Made by a program: the position numbers and the translations under genes. Source: Varibaculum cambriense (lineage in GTDB: Bacteria; Actinomycetota; Actinomycetes; Actinomycetales; Actinomycetaceae). From it: 64,000 nt of DNA. Position 1 is the stretch's first letter. The number at the start of each line of letters is the position of its first letter. The stretch lies in assembly GCF_002848005.1 (NCBI RefSeq), contig NZ_PKHX01000005.1, positions 132,711-196,710 of the forward strand, written 5' to 3'. The notes below the pieces were generated by a model. The model worked only from the letters and a program-made list of their open reading frames with translations, was not told where the DNA came from and ran no database searches. Positions 1 through 8,555 of this stretch are shown piece after piece.

Positions 1-2806
1 CCATGAAGCTATAGCCTTTCCGGGTTGGTTTTTTCGGTTCTACCAGTTTTTGCCGCTGGACGAGGGTAAATACTTGCTTGTCTCCCTCATTTTTTCCCTT
101 TACTGGGTAGGTAATATCTTTTCCTTCACCGGCATCACCCTCGGTAATAGTTTTTTGCTCTTTAGCCAAGGTACTGGGGTCAATATCAGCTAAGGTACCT
201 CCAGCGGGATCAAAGGTTACCTTCCACTTGAAGTCTGGCTCCCCCCACTTGGCGTAGAGGACAAGGGCATGGGCAGGCATGGTTTCATCGCTAGTCGAAA
301 CCATTTTCAGCCCGGCAGGGTCTAAAGCCCAGCCCTTGAACACCATATTGGGCGCAAGCCCCGCTGGCCTTTTGATGCGAGATTTTCCATTGCCATCCGA
401 TTCTAAGAGACCGTCTAGACCCATGCTGGACAAAGTATCAACATTATTTAGGTTCAGATCCTTTAAAGGTTTTTTATAAAAGATATCTGTTTGTTCGTTC
501 TCGGCATAATCACTGTCAGCCTTAATTGTCGCGGGGTCGTTATTGAAACGTAATTTATACTTATTGCGTTTGTAATAGAAACGAATATAACCATTTGTTT
601 TAAATGGGTCGGTGCCTTCTAGTGGGTCACCCCATTCATCGGCACGATTAAAGAAAGTATACATAAATTGCATTTCACCCTTGGGGTGTGGTTCTCCCCC
701 TTCATAGGGATCCTCTACCGTTTCAGTCGGAAATTCTTTTATGTCTGCCCGCTCGTCGTTCATTGCTGCGAGCTCATCTGCGTCCAGCGGTATCGATTTC
801 ACACGACCCTCGTAAGGGGTAAAGCCTTGGACTATTGGAGCCGGATGATTATAGTCGGGACTACCCGTATCAGCCTTGTTTCTATAAAGGTCGTAGTCTA
901 TAATCTTCTCATATTTTTCTTTCGGATCCCTGCCATCCCAGTCCGGGTTTTCTTCGAAGCCATCCATCCAAAAATCCATGTGGTGAGGAACAGCCTGCCA
1001 GCTTGGGTCTCGTGAACCCGATTCCCAGATACCAAAGGAAAGCGTAGTGAAAGTTGGTGGTGTAGCCTTGATAGTGACACCGGCGCCAGCATCAATTTCA
1101 CTGGTGTAGCCGCCCAGATTATTGTAGCCAGGCACATCTACGAACTCTTGTGCCGTTAGCCGGTAAGGAGGAGTGTCGCGGTACTCGAATCTTGGAGAAG
1201 CGTAGTTCGGTGTCCACCCAAAACTTTGCTTACCATCAGAAAATCCCTTGGTTTCTAAGGCGTCATTCGGCCAGTCTAACAGTCGCTGGTTAAATCTGGC
1301 TTTGAAGTGGTAGGGGTGTCCTGGCCACCCTATTTTTTTGTGATGTCGCCAAATTTCAGGATAGAAAGTATCGTTTGTAGAATTTGATTTTGTAAAGTAC
1401 AGGTCATAGACTTGTCGGTCGAAATAGATGTTATAGACGGTCTTGCCGGTAGCGGAAACAGGCTTTACGCTACCTGGAGCATTCGGATCAGCGTTTTCGC
1501 TATTCGTTAAATCCTTATTGTAGGTGTAGAACTTATTGAGATATGGTAACCGACCATAATAGAATTTTTCACCCCTCCAAATTTTATCTAAACGAGCTTG
1601 ATCCAAATCGGGGAATACCACGTCCTTTACTGGCTCTGCTGCTAAATCCGGGCGGTGACCCGTGTTCTGGTTCTTATACACACGAGTGCCCACGAATTCG
1701 TACTTGTCTAAAAGGGAAGCGTCCTTAGCATGGTCAGCCTTTTCCGTCCAGAATTGAATCGCATAATCCGCTTTAGGTCTATCCTCCCAGACAGCGGTAA
1801 ATTTTACATTGGTAGCTGGCATTATGAGTTTAGCGTCCAGATCCGTGATTGCGTTTCCGGAGCCATCTTTCATGAGTTGCCCCGCCGGAAAAGTAGTTTT
1901 TGTTCCGTTCACGGTGCCTTCAAGATTCACTGACGGCTTCCAGCCAACAAACGTCGCCCCAATTTTGGTGGGGATATCAGATTCCGCGATAGGAGGAATA
2001 ACTTGTCCGTAGTAGAGGGTGCGGGAAGGAACTTCCGTACCCCCATCGCTGTCGAAAGTAACGTCAAAGTGGTTACGGTTGTAACGGTATTCAACGAAAA
2101 AAGTCTCAGTATTCTGGGGAACCTGGACGGGAATCGAATCTGCTTCGGGGATAAAGCCCTTAATCTCAGAGTCAGGTAAAGGTTTGACTGCCAGCGTGGA
2201 GCCGACCTTACCTGGTTGAGTTTTCTCAATTATCTTTGTTTCCCCGGGCTTTGGGCCGTATTTATCGAAATCATTAAGTTCTTGGAAAACATGCTTGATT
2301 TTGATGTGGCTTTCTTTGGCTTTGTAGTTGAAGTCTCGGGATTTTTCATAGGTGTTTTCCGTCTTGGTGCCGGTTTGGCTTTCTGCCACTACGGTCTGGT
2401 AGTTGATCAGAAAATCGTTAATAGGGGTGCCGTCATCCTGCTGAGGCTTGGCGTATCCCGGGAAATCCGGCAGCTTAATAGTCTTCTTGACCTTGGCTTT
2501 TTCCCCATCGGTAGCGTCCGCCCCGACGGTGGCGACATAGGGCTGGTAGTTGACGACATAGTCTCCGTCTCGTTCAACTTTATAGTCGCTACGGAGAGTG
2601 TAGATATCGGGTTGCGCCGGGTTCGCAACGAAATCCTTTGCGTTGGTGCCGGCGGGTAGCTTTACTGGCTCCGCTTTTAGATTATCCGCGTATTTGCCGG
2701 GTTCGGCGGCTCCCGCTTCCAGCGGTCGGGATAGAATCATGGCTCCTGGAAGTATTAATGCTAGCGCTAGCATTAGGGTCAGGGTTTGCCTTAGCGAAAC
2801 TTTCAC
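1..2806 (-). CDS. Large secreted surface protein with InlB B-type repeats, 3' end cut by window edge
   Basis: The frame stays open for 935 codons from a GTG at 2806 to the window edge, with GGTAGGAAG just upstream as ribosome binding site. Residues 1-34 are a signal peptide: a basic start, a long Leu/Ala core and an AGA-A cleavage site. Around residues 165-245 a region of the MucBP/SHIRT adhesin type includes IKIKHVFQELND and ETFFVEYRYNRN. It is followed by a Listeria-Bacteroides (InlB B) repeat with HFDVTFDSDGGTEVP, GATFVGWKP and VKFTAVWE. Two further InlB-like units lie near the end of the visible part (FKGWALDPAG ... LYAKWGE; KVTFDPAGGTLADI), the last one cut off. Between them is an aromatic-rich region I do not recognise. 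Such repeats stack in wall-anchored adhesins of Gram-positive bacteria. An LPXTG anchor would lie beyond the window and cannot be confirmed. Adhesin function is inferred from architecture. Confidence 0.85.
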   Translation of the reverse strand, partial: MKVSLRQTLTLMLALALILPGAMILSRPLEAGAAEPGKYADNLKAEPVKLPAGTNAKDFVANPAQPDIYTLRSDYKVERDGDYVVNYQPYVATVGADATDGEKAKVKKTIKLPDFPGYAKPQQDDGTPINDFLINYQTVVAESQTGTKTENTYEKSRDFNYKAKESHIKIKHVFQELNDFDKYGPKPGETKIIEKTQPGKVGSTLAVKPLPDSEIKGFIPEADSIPVQVPQNTETFFVEYRYNRNHFDVTFDSDGGTEVPSRTLYYGQVIPPIAESDIPTKIGATFVGWKPSVNLEGTVNGTKTTFPAGQLMKDGSGNAITDLDAKLIMPATNVKFTAVWEDRPKADYAIQFWTEKADHAKDASLLDKYEFVGTRVYKNQNTGHRPDLAAEPVKDVVFPDLDQARLDKIWRGEKFYYGRLPYLNKFYTYNKDLTNSENADPNAPGSVKPVSATGKTVYNIYFDRQVYDLYFTKSNSTNDTFYPEIWRHHKKIGWPGHPYHFKARFNQRLLDWPNDALETKGFSDGKQSFGWTPNYASPRFEYRDTPPYRLTAQEFVDVPGYNNLGGYTSEIDAGAGVTIKATPPTFTTLSFGIWESGSRDPSWQAVPHHMDFWMDGFEENPDWDGRDPKEKYEKIIDYDLYRNKADTGSPDYNHPAPIVQGFTPYEGRVKSIPLDADELAAMNDERADIKEFPTETVEDPYEGGEPHPKGEMQFMYTFFNRADEWGDPLEGTDPFKTNGYIRFYYKRNKYKLRFNNDPATIKADSDYAENEQTDIFYKKPLKDLNLNNVDTLSSMGLDGLLESDGNGKSRIKRPAGLAPNMVFKGWALDPAGLKMVSTSDETMPAHALVLYAKWGEPDFKWKVTFDPAGGTLADIDPSTLAKEQKTITEGDAGEGKDITYPVKGKNEGDKQVFTLVQRQKLVEPKKPTRKGYSFM

Positions 2807-3026
2807 GGGGACTTCCTACCTCCGAAACCGACATTCCTTTTTGAGGGCGAATATCGGTGTTTTATATATGGATTTTCGGTAATTAGAACACTATAAATTT
2901 AATATAAGGTAGCAGTATAAAGCAACTGTTCAGGGGGGTCTCATAGTGTTAAAGTCCCCTCTTAGGGGTACCTAAGTTATTTCCCATGCAGAGGTTTTCC
3001 CCGGGGTGCTGCAAATGTTTTAACGC
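2807..3026. other. AT-rich gap between the surface protein and the hydrolase
   Basis: No gene is seen here. Positions 2860-2925 are markedly AT-rich and probably hold the promoter of the minus-strand surface protein, but no hexamer pair is convincing. A short CCCCT/AGGGG hairpin lies at about 2957-2969. Confidence 0.4.
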
Positions 3027-3773
3027 TTAAAACCCCCTATGTTCAAGTTGCTCGCGTGTGCGAGCAGTGAACTCAATAATCTGACTAGCGACGGTTACCG
3101 GATCAAAAACTTGCAAGAGGTGGCGGGAAGAGTCGGCGCGCACTAAGCGGGCATCTATTGCGCGAGCAAAAGAAGTAAGCCCTTGCCAGGTTTTACTGTT
3201 GCGGCGGTGAGCTGCGGAAATCACCAGCTGGGGGAGCTGGCGATCCAACAGGTCAATCTCTTGTAGGTCTTGCCAGGCCATATAAAAGGAAGGTTGTTCG
3301 CGGGCGGCGCCGCGGTAAATCCAAGCGAGGAGCTTTTGCTCTATTTCCTGATAGAGGGGGCCCGCGCCCTCGCAATTTCCTTCAAAAGAGGGGTCTATTT
3401 GTACGATTCCTACCGGGCGTACCCGGGAAAGCGTGCGGGATTTTAGTAGCTGCGCCGCCCAAACTCGCACCAGCATCGCCCCATAAGAGTGTCCTACCAA
3501 CACTATAGGCAGAGGATTATCAAAGGTAGCTCCCAGGTGGCGTGCAGTTTTTTCTCCGCCCGCTCGCATCTCGGTTGCTAGGCTTTGCCAAGTTACCTCC
3601 CCGTCCTCGTCGGGGCGTAAAATCGGGGAGCGAGTGGAGCGGGCGCAGTAAAAAGCGCGACAAAGAATCGGGAACGTCAAGTTCCAGCTGCGCATAGACC
3701 CGCCCAGTCCGGCCTCTAGCCAGATAAGTGGCTCCGGCTTGGCCGCACAAGTTTTTCCAATCTGCACCCGCAT
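3027..3773 (-). CDS. Alpha/beta hydrolase
   Basis: This 248-residue protein has the alpha/beta-hydrolase plan. An early LIWLEAGLGGSM segment is the oxyanion-hole region, the nucleophile elbow is VLVGHSYGAML (Ser of G-H-S-Y-G, about residue 95), and a late His in SSRHLLQVF is the probable third triad member. Asp of VQIDPSF is a candidate acid. There is no signal peptide, so it should act in the cytoplasm as an esterase or lipase-like enzyme; the substrate cannot be told from sequence. It stands alone, divergent from icd. The start ATG has no strong Shine-Dalgarno sequence. Confidence 0.8.
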   Translation of the reverse strand: MRVQIGKTCAAKPEPLIWLEAGLGGSMRSWNLTFPILCRAFYCARSTRSPILRPDEDGEVTWQSLATEMRAGGEKTARHLGATFDNPLPIVLVGHSYGAMLVRVWAAQLLKSRTLSRVRPVGIVQIDPSFEGNCEGAGPLYQEIEQKLLAWIYRGAAREQPSFYMAWQDLQEIDLLDRQLPQLVISAAHRRNSKTWQGLTSFARAIDARLVRADSSRHLLQVFDPVTVASQIIEFTARTREQLEHRGF

Positions 3774-3962
3774 GTAACCAATTTAAGGTAGGAAGCTACT
3801 CTGGGCGAAGCGTTTATCGCTGCGCAATGGTAACGGAGTAGGAGCGTCCGGTGCGATCGGCAAAATCGCCTGCCAGTTCACAACGCTAGCCATTGCTAAT
3901 TTATCTCGATGTCGAGTAAAGTTGATAGTGAGGACTTAAAACTACAGCTTTTGGAGTTATTC

Positions 3963-5189
3963 ATGGCAAAGATCAAAGTAGTCGGCCCGATCGTCGAACT
4001 AGACGGCGATGAAATGACCCGCATTATTTGGCAAAAAATCCGTAACGAACTGATCCTTCCCTACCTGGACGTGGATCTTCGTTACTACGACCTCAGCGTC
4101 GAAAACCGTGATGCCACCGGTGATCAGGTCACTATTGATGCCGCTAACGCGATTAAAGAGCACGGCGTAGGGGTTAAATGCGCGACCATTACCCCCGATG
4201 AGGCGCGAGTGGAAGAGTTCGGGCTAAAGAAAATGTGGAAATCCCCCAATGGCACTATCCGCAATATCCTGGGCGGGGTGATTTTTCGCGAACCCATTAT
4301 TATGAGCAATGTACCGCGCCTGGTGGGCGGGTGGACAAAGCCGATCGTGGTCGCCCGCCACGCCTTCGGTGATCAATACAAGGCTACTGATTTCAAGATT
4401 CCCGGCGCGGGCAGCCTGACTATTACTTTCCATCCCAAAGATGACTCCCAGCCCATCGAACACACCGTGGTGGAATACCCCGAAGGTGGGGGAGTTGCCA
4501 TGGGAATGTACAACTTCAACGATTCCATTAAAGATTTTGCCCGCGCCTGCTTCCGCTACGGCCTGCTGCGTGGTTACCCGGTTTACCTGTCCACCAAGAA
4601 CACTATTTTGAAAGCCTATGACGGGCAGTTCAAAGATATTTTTGCCGACATTTATGACGCCGAGTTTAAGGCACAATACGAGGAAGCCGGCCTGCACTAT
4701 GAACATCGATTGATTGATGACATGGTGGCTTCTTCCCTTAAATGGGAAGGTGGATATGTTTGGGCCTGTAAGAACTATGACGGTGATGTGCAATCCGATA
4801 CGGTAGCCCAAGGCTTTGGCTCTCTGGGGCTGATGACCTCGGTACTTATGACTCCTGATGGGCGCACTGTCGAGGCCGAGGCCGCGCATGGTACGGTAAC
4901 CCGGCACTATCGCCGCTGGCAGCGCGGAGAAAAGACCTCCACCAACCCGATTGCCTCTATCTTTGCTTGGACTCGCGGTCTGGCGCATCGCGGCAACCTG
5001 GACAACACCCCGGAAGTTTCTCATTTCGCACACACTCTGGAAAAGGTCATTATTGACACCGTGGAAGGTGGGCAAATGACCAAAGACCTAGCGCGCCTGA
5101 TTGACGAGGATCATCCCTGGCTAGACACCGATGGGTTTATGAATGTGCTCATTGAGAACCTGGCTAAGCAGCTAAAGCAAGATGCTTAA
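3963..5189 (+). CDS. icd: NADP-dependent isocitrate dehydrogenase
   Basis: This enzyme oxidatively decarboxylates isocitrate to 2-oxoglutarate with NADP in the TCA cycle. The 408-residue protein begins [20 protein letters not shown], typical of the homodimeric eukaryote-like class. [15 protein letters not shown] substrate residues ([13 protein letters not shown]), the [20 protein letters not shown] segment and [12 protein letters not shown], the NADP-binding loop, are all present. The ATG at 3963 is preferred over an upstream in-frame ATG at 3909 because it has a GGAG 6 nt upstream and matches the family N-terminus. A strong terminator follows, so it is probably monocistronic. Confidence 0.97.
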   Translation: MAKIKVVGPIVELDGDEMTRIIWQKIRNELILPYLDVDLRYYDLSVENRDATGDQVTIDAANAIKEHGVGVKCATITPDEARVEEFGLKKMWKSPNGTIRNILGGVIFREPIIMSNVPRLVGGWTKPIVVARHAFGDQYKATDFKIPGAGSLTITFHPKDDSQPIEHTVVEYPEGGGVAMGMYNFNDSIKDFARACFRYGLLRGYPVYLSTKNTILKAYDGQFKDIFADIYDAEFKAQYEEAGLHYEHRLIDDMVASSLKWEGGYVWACKNYDGDVQSDTVAQGFGSLGLMTSVLMTPDGRTVEAEAAHGTVTRHYRRWQRGEKTSTNPIASIFAWTRGLAHRGNLDNTPEVSHFAHTLEKVIIDTVEGGQMTKDLARLIDEDHPWLDTDGFMNVLIENLAKQLKQDA

Positions 5190-5263
5190 CCTAAATCCCA
5201 GTTGACCTTGGGGTTTTAACGGGTGACTTCCGCCTGGAAATCCCCGAGCCTGCAGGCTTCTTC

Positions 5264-5302
5264 GGGGCGGACGCAAAGAAGAAGCGTCCGCCCCGATTTT
5301 TT
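5264..5302 (+). terminator. Rho-independent terminator of icd
   Basis: An 11-bp perfect stem (GGGGCGGACGC at 5264-5274 with GCGTCCGCCCC at 5284-5294) has a 9-nt loop and is followed by GATTTTTT. It lies 75 nt after the icd stop. Confidence 0.9.
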
Positions 5303-5333
5303 ACGCTGGTCGCATCGTTGAAATAGGCTAGTA

Positions 5334-5361
5334 TTGACTTTAGAACTGACCGTTCAAAAAT
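5334..5361 (+). promoter_or_regulatory. Possible promoter of the sugar-binding protein/pfk unit
   Basis: TTGACT at 5334 is followed after 16 nt by AAAAAT, immediately after the icd terminator and 35 nt before the GTG start at 5396. The -35 box is good and the -10 box matches four of six positions. Confidence 0.35.
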
Positions 5362-5395
5362 AGGGTTGCTAGCTATCAAGGCAGGGAGGGGAACA

Positions 5396-6238
5396 GTGGC
5401 AAAGAATTCGCAGACAGAAGTGAAGTGCTATCTGTTGGTACTGCCTCCGATGCCACACAATTCCCCGATGCTGAGCACCGTTATGCGAGTTACCTTCGAA
5501 GCTGCCAAGATGGGGATTGATTTAATCCCGGTGCAGTTAAACAGTGATCAACTCGATGTTGACGCGCTGGCTGACAACGCAAAACTTATCGGCCCTATTT
5601 TGCCACTGGTGTCCTTTAGTGCAGAGCAAAATAAGCAGTTACAAAGCCTGGGAGTATCGGTCGAGCCGGCAATTTTTGCCACTGATTCCCCCATCTATCC
5701 GGTAGTGGCAGCCCTCTATGGCGCCTCTGGCCGGGCGATGGCCTCCCGAATGGTTTCTTCTGGGCACCGCAACCTGGTGTACTTGTGTTCTTCCAGCCCG
5801 ATGCTAGAAAACTTAAACCAGTTGCGTTATGCCGGGGTACTGCAAGGGTGTATTTTCGGCGGTTGCCCCACGCCCACCATGTTGACCACCGAATATAACT
5901 CTCCTAATCTTTCTGGAGAGCTAGTGCAACTGTTTTCAAAGAATCCCGGGGTTGACGGGTTTATCTGCCATAACGATTTCCTGGCGATGGAGGTTATCCA
6001 GGCGCTTAGGATGTGTGGACGCATGGTTCCCAATGACTGTGCCGTTATCGGGGTGGGCAATGCCCCCGAAGGGCAACTATTCAACCCGCCGCTCACCTCT
6101 ATCGATTTCAATCCCGAAGTTAGCGGGCAGATCTATGCCCAGGCGCTCGCTAAATTCTTATCCGGAGAAAAGATCGATGCGCCAGATCCCAAAGAAGTTG
6201 ACAAAATGATGACGCTGGTTGCCAGGGGAAGCGCCTAG
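5396..6238 (+). CDS. LacI-type periplasmic-binding-fold protein lacking the DNA-binding domain
   Basis: This 280-residue protein corresponds to the ligand-binding half of LacI/GalR regulators (Peripla_BP fold). It has RMASRMVSSGHRNLVYLCS in the middle, FICHNDFLAMEVIQALRMCG (the usual place for 'D-xxA-xG' ligand contacts) and DCAVIGVGNAPEGQLFNPPLTSI near the C-terminus, all matching the family in order. The N-terminal helix-turn-helix is absent, and the icd terminator lies too close upstream to hide one. There is no signal peptide or lipobox, so it is not an ABC-transporter binding protein. The start is GTG at 5396 with GGGAGGGG upstream; a TTG at 5366 is less likely. It ends 25 nt before pfk, so it is probably co-transcribed and may be a cytoplasmic sugar sensor. 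That role is inference. Confidence 0.75.
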   Translation: MAKNSQTEVKCYLLVLPPMPHNSPMLSTVMRVTFEAAKMGIDLIPVQLNSDQLDVDALADNAKLIGPILPLVSFSAEQNKQLQSLGVSVEPAIFATDSPIYPVVAALYGASGRAMASRMVSSGHRNLVYLCSSSPMLENLNQLRYAGVLQGCIFGGCPTPTMLTTEYNSPNLSGELVQLFSKNPGVDGFICHNDFLAMEVIQALRMCGRMVPNDCAVIGVGNAPEGQLFNPPLTSIDFNPEVSGQIYAQALAKFLSGEKIDAPDPKEVDKMMTLVARGSA

Positions 6239-6263
6239 GTACCAGCCTTCCAGAGGAGGAACA

Positions 6264-8528
6264 ATGGGGCTACCCACGCAACCGGAACCGAAACGGATAG
6301 GAGTCTTAACCTCGGGCGGGGATGCCCAGGGCATGAACGCCGCGGTGCGGGCAGTCGTGCGCACGGCATTAAAAATGGGTGCGCAGCCGTATGCAATCCT
6401 GGAGGGTTGGCAGGGAGCAGTTACCGGCGGTGACATGATCAAACCGATGGGATGGTCAGATGTTTCTAGCGTGCTCAATAAAGGGGGCACCGTAATCGGC
6501 ACTGCCCGCTGCAAGGAGTTTCGGGAACGCTCCGGGCTGCGTAAAGCTGCTAAAAACTTGGTTCTAAAAGGGATTGATCGCCTGATTTCGATTGGCGGTG
6601 ACGGCTCCCTAGCCGGTACTAATGAGTTTCAAGAAGAATGGTCCAGCCTGCTGGAAGAATTAGTACAGGCGGGAGAACTAACCCCCGAGCAGGTAGCCGG
6701 ACACGAAAAGTTGCGAGTAGCCGGCCTGGTTGGTTCTATCGACAATGATTTAGTTGGTTTTGATATGACCATCGGCACCGACTCGGCTCTACAGCGAATC
6801 CTGGCGGCTCTGGATGAACTCTCCTCGACTGCCGCCTCCCATCGCCGTACTTTCGTAGTAGAGGTTATGGGGCGTCATTGCGGGTATCTCCCGCTGATGA
6901 GCGCGGTTGCCCGCGGGTGTGACTATGTGTTTATCCCCGAAGCTCCTCCGGAAGAAGGCTGGCAGAAAACCCTGGCCAACAAACTGCAAGCTGGACGCGA
7001 GGCCGGCAGGCGCGAATCCATCGTCTTGGTAGCCGAAGGCGCTATCGATCATGAAGGTAATCCCATTACCGCCAATGATGTATGCGATGCCCTCGAACAA
7101 GAAACCGGTCAGCGCCCGCATCTGACTATTTTGGGGCACGTACAGCGCGGGGGTACGCCCTCGGCGTATGATCGCTGGATGCCCACTGCCCTGGGATATG
7201 CAGCAGTGTATGAAGTGCTACATCAGGATCAAAGCTCTGAGCCGGTGATTATTGGTGCACGTAATAACCGAGTCGCTCGCCTGCCCTTGATGAAAGCAGT
7301 AAACGATACTCGCGCGGTTGCCAAGTTCACCAAGGCGAAAGAATATGAAAAAGCAGTGCAGGCACGGGGACGTTCCTTCGGTGAGATGCTGGCACTTAAT
7401 GAAGTAATGTCGACTCCACCCCAGCAGGACGAACTACCGGAAGATGCTCGGCGGGTAGCAATTATGCACGTAGGGGGACTGGCTCCCGGGATGAATACCG
7501 CCGCTAGAGCGGCAGTGCGGCAAGGTATTGACCGGGGATTTGAAATGCTAGGAATCTACGGTTCCTTTGAAGGTCTCATGTCCGGAAACGTCAGGCAGCT
7601 GGCTTGGGAAGACGTTGAAGGTTGGGGTTTTGATGGAGGCGCGGAGCTCGGAACCTTGCGTCCGATTCCCCGGGTGGAAGAATATTATGCGATTGGACGA
7701 GCTCTCGAAGAACAACGCATCGACGCCCTAATCGTAATCGGTGGCTACAACGCCTATTTGTCGATTAATCAGATGCGCCAGGAAACCTCGCGTTACCCGG
7801 CGTTTAACATTCCCATGATCTGCATTCCGGCATCAATCGACAACAATTTGCCGGGATCCGAGCTTTCTATCGGAGCTGATTCTGCCCTCAATAATGCTGT
7901 CTGGGCGCTAGATCGTATCCGAGAATCTGCGGCTGCCTCTCGGCGCTGCTTCGTAGCCGATGCCATGGGACGGCACTGCGGATACCTCTCCTTAATGTCG
8001 GGTATCGCGGCAGGAGCCGAGCTGGTTTACCTAGATGAAAATCCATATGACCTGCAAGATCTAGCGGGCGACGTGAAAATGATGCGGGACTCTTTCCGTG
8101 ATGGTCGTCGCCTTTGCCTGGTTCTACATAACGAAGAAGCCGGGGGTGAATATGACCGAGAATTCATTGCCTCCGTGTTTGCGCAAGAATCACAGGGGCT
8201 ATTCGATGTGCGTCACTCGGCTCTGGGACATTTACAGCAGGGGGGAGAACCCTCGCCCTTTGACCGCATTTTAGCTACTCGCCTGGTGCGGGCAGCGATT
8301 CAAGAGCTCAGCGAACAATTCGCGCAAAATAGAAGCGAGCCCTTAGGGGTGGGACTGTCAGCTCAAGGAATAGAAACCTTCCCCTTACTGCAAATGCAAC
8401 AAAAGGTTGACCCCAAGGTGCGTCGCCCCCTCAACCAATGGTGGTTGCCGCTGGTTGATATAATTTCGGTGGTTTCCCGCGACGAATGGGACATTGAAGT
8501 CCGTCCGTTGCCAATTACCAACCTATAA
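6264..8528 (+). CDS. pfkA: Tandem (fused) 6-phosphofructokinase
   Basis: Two complete phosphofructokinase domains are joined in one 754-residue chain. It phosphorylates fructose 6-phosphate to the 1,6-bisphosphate. The N-terminal half has GGDAQGMN (18-25), GGDGS (111-115), SIDND (158-162), EVMGRHCGYL (200-209) and LGHVQRGG (290-297). Gly in GGDGS and Gly before SIDND are the residues usual in ATP-dependent rather than PPi-dependent enzymes. The C-terminal half (about 395-754) keeps GGLAPGMN, AMGRHCGYL and LGHLQQGG but has GGYNA for GGDGS (493-497) and SIDNN for IDND, so it is likely regulatory, as in eukaryotic PFK. ATG at 6264 follows AGGAGGA. It sits 27 nt before pgi, forming a glycolytic unit. 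Confidence 0.95.
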   Translation: MGLPTQPEPKRIGVLTSGGDAQGMNAAVRAVVRTALKMGAQPYAILEGWQGAVTGGDMIKPMGWSDVSSVLNKGGTVIGTARCKEFRERSGLRKAAKNLVLKGIDRLISIGGDGSLAGTNEFQEEWSSLLEELVQAGELTPEQVAGHEKLRVAGLVGSIDNDLVGFDMTIGTDSALQRILAALDELSSTAASHRRTFVVEVMGRHCGYLPLMSAVARGCDYVFIPEAPPEEGWQKTLANKLQAGREAGRRESIVLVAEGAIDHEGNPITANDVCDALEQETGQRPHLTILGHVQRGGTPSAYDRWMPTALGYAAVYEVLHQDQSSEPVIIGARNNRVARLPLMKAVNDTRAVAKFTKAKEYEKAVQARGRSFGEMLALNEVMSTPPQQDELPEDARRVAIMHVGGLAPGMNTAARAAVRQGIDRGFEMLGIYGSFEGLMSGNVRQLAWEDVEGWGFDGGAELGTLRPIPRVEEYYAIGRALEEQRIDALIVIGGYNAYLSINQMRQETSRYPAFNIPMICIPASIDNNLPGSELSIGADSALNNAVWALDRIRESAAASRRCFVADAMGRHCGYLSLMSGIAAGAELVYLDENPYDLQDLAGDVKMMRDSFRDGRRLCLVLHNEEAGGEYDREFIASVFAQESQGLFDVRHSALGHLQQGGEPSPFDRILATRLVRAAIQELSEQFAQNRSEPLGVGLSAQGIETFPLLQMQQKVDPKVRRPLNQWWLPLVDIISVVSRDEWDIEVRPLPITNL

Positions 8529-8555
8529 CCAAAACCAATTCGAACAGGAGAAAAC

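Noticed and set aside
1927..2229. Minus-strand 100-codon frame within the surface protein
   Set aside because: It lies in another frame of the 935-codon open coding region, which has a signal peptide and family repeats.
3909..3962. N-terminal extension of icd
   Set aside because: The extra 18 residues are not conserved in the family, and the downstream ATG has the better ribosome site.
4224..5075. A 283-codon frame antisense to icd
   Set aside because: It is an exact shadow of a well conserved gene and has no recognisable motif. Similar long antisense frames over clpB (19227-20111) and carB were dropped for the same reason.
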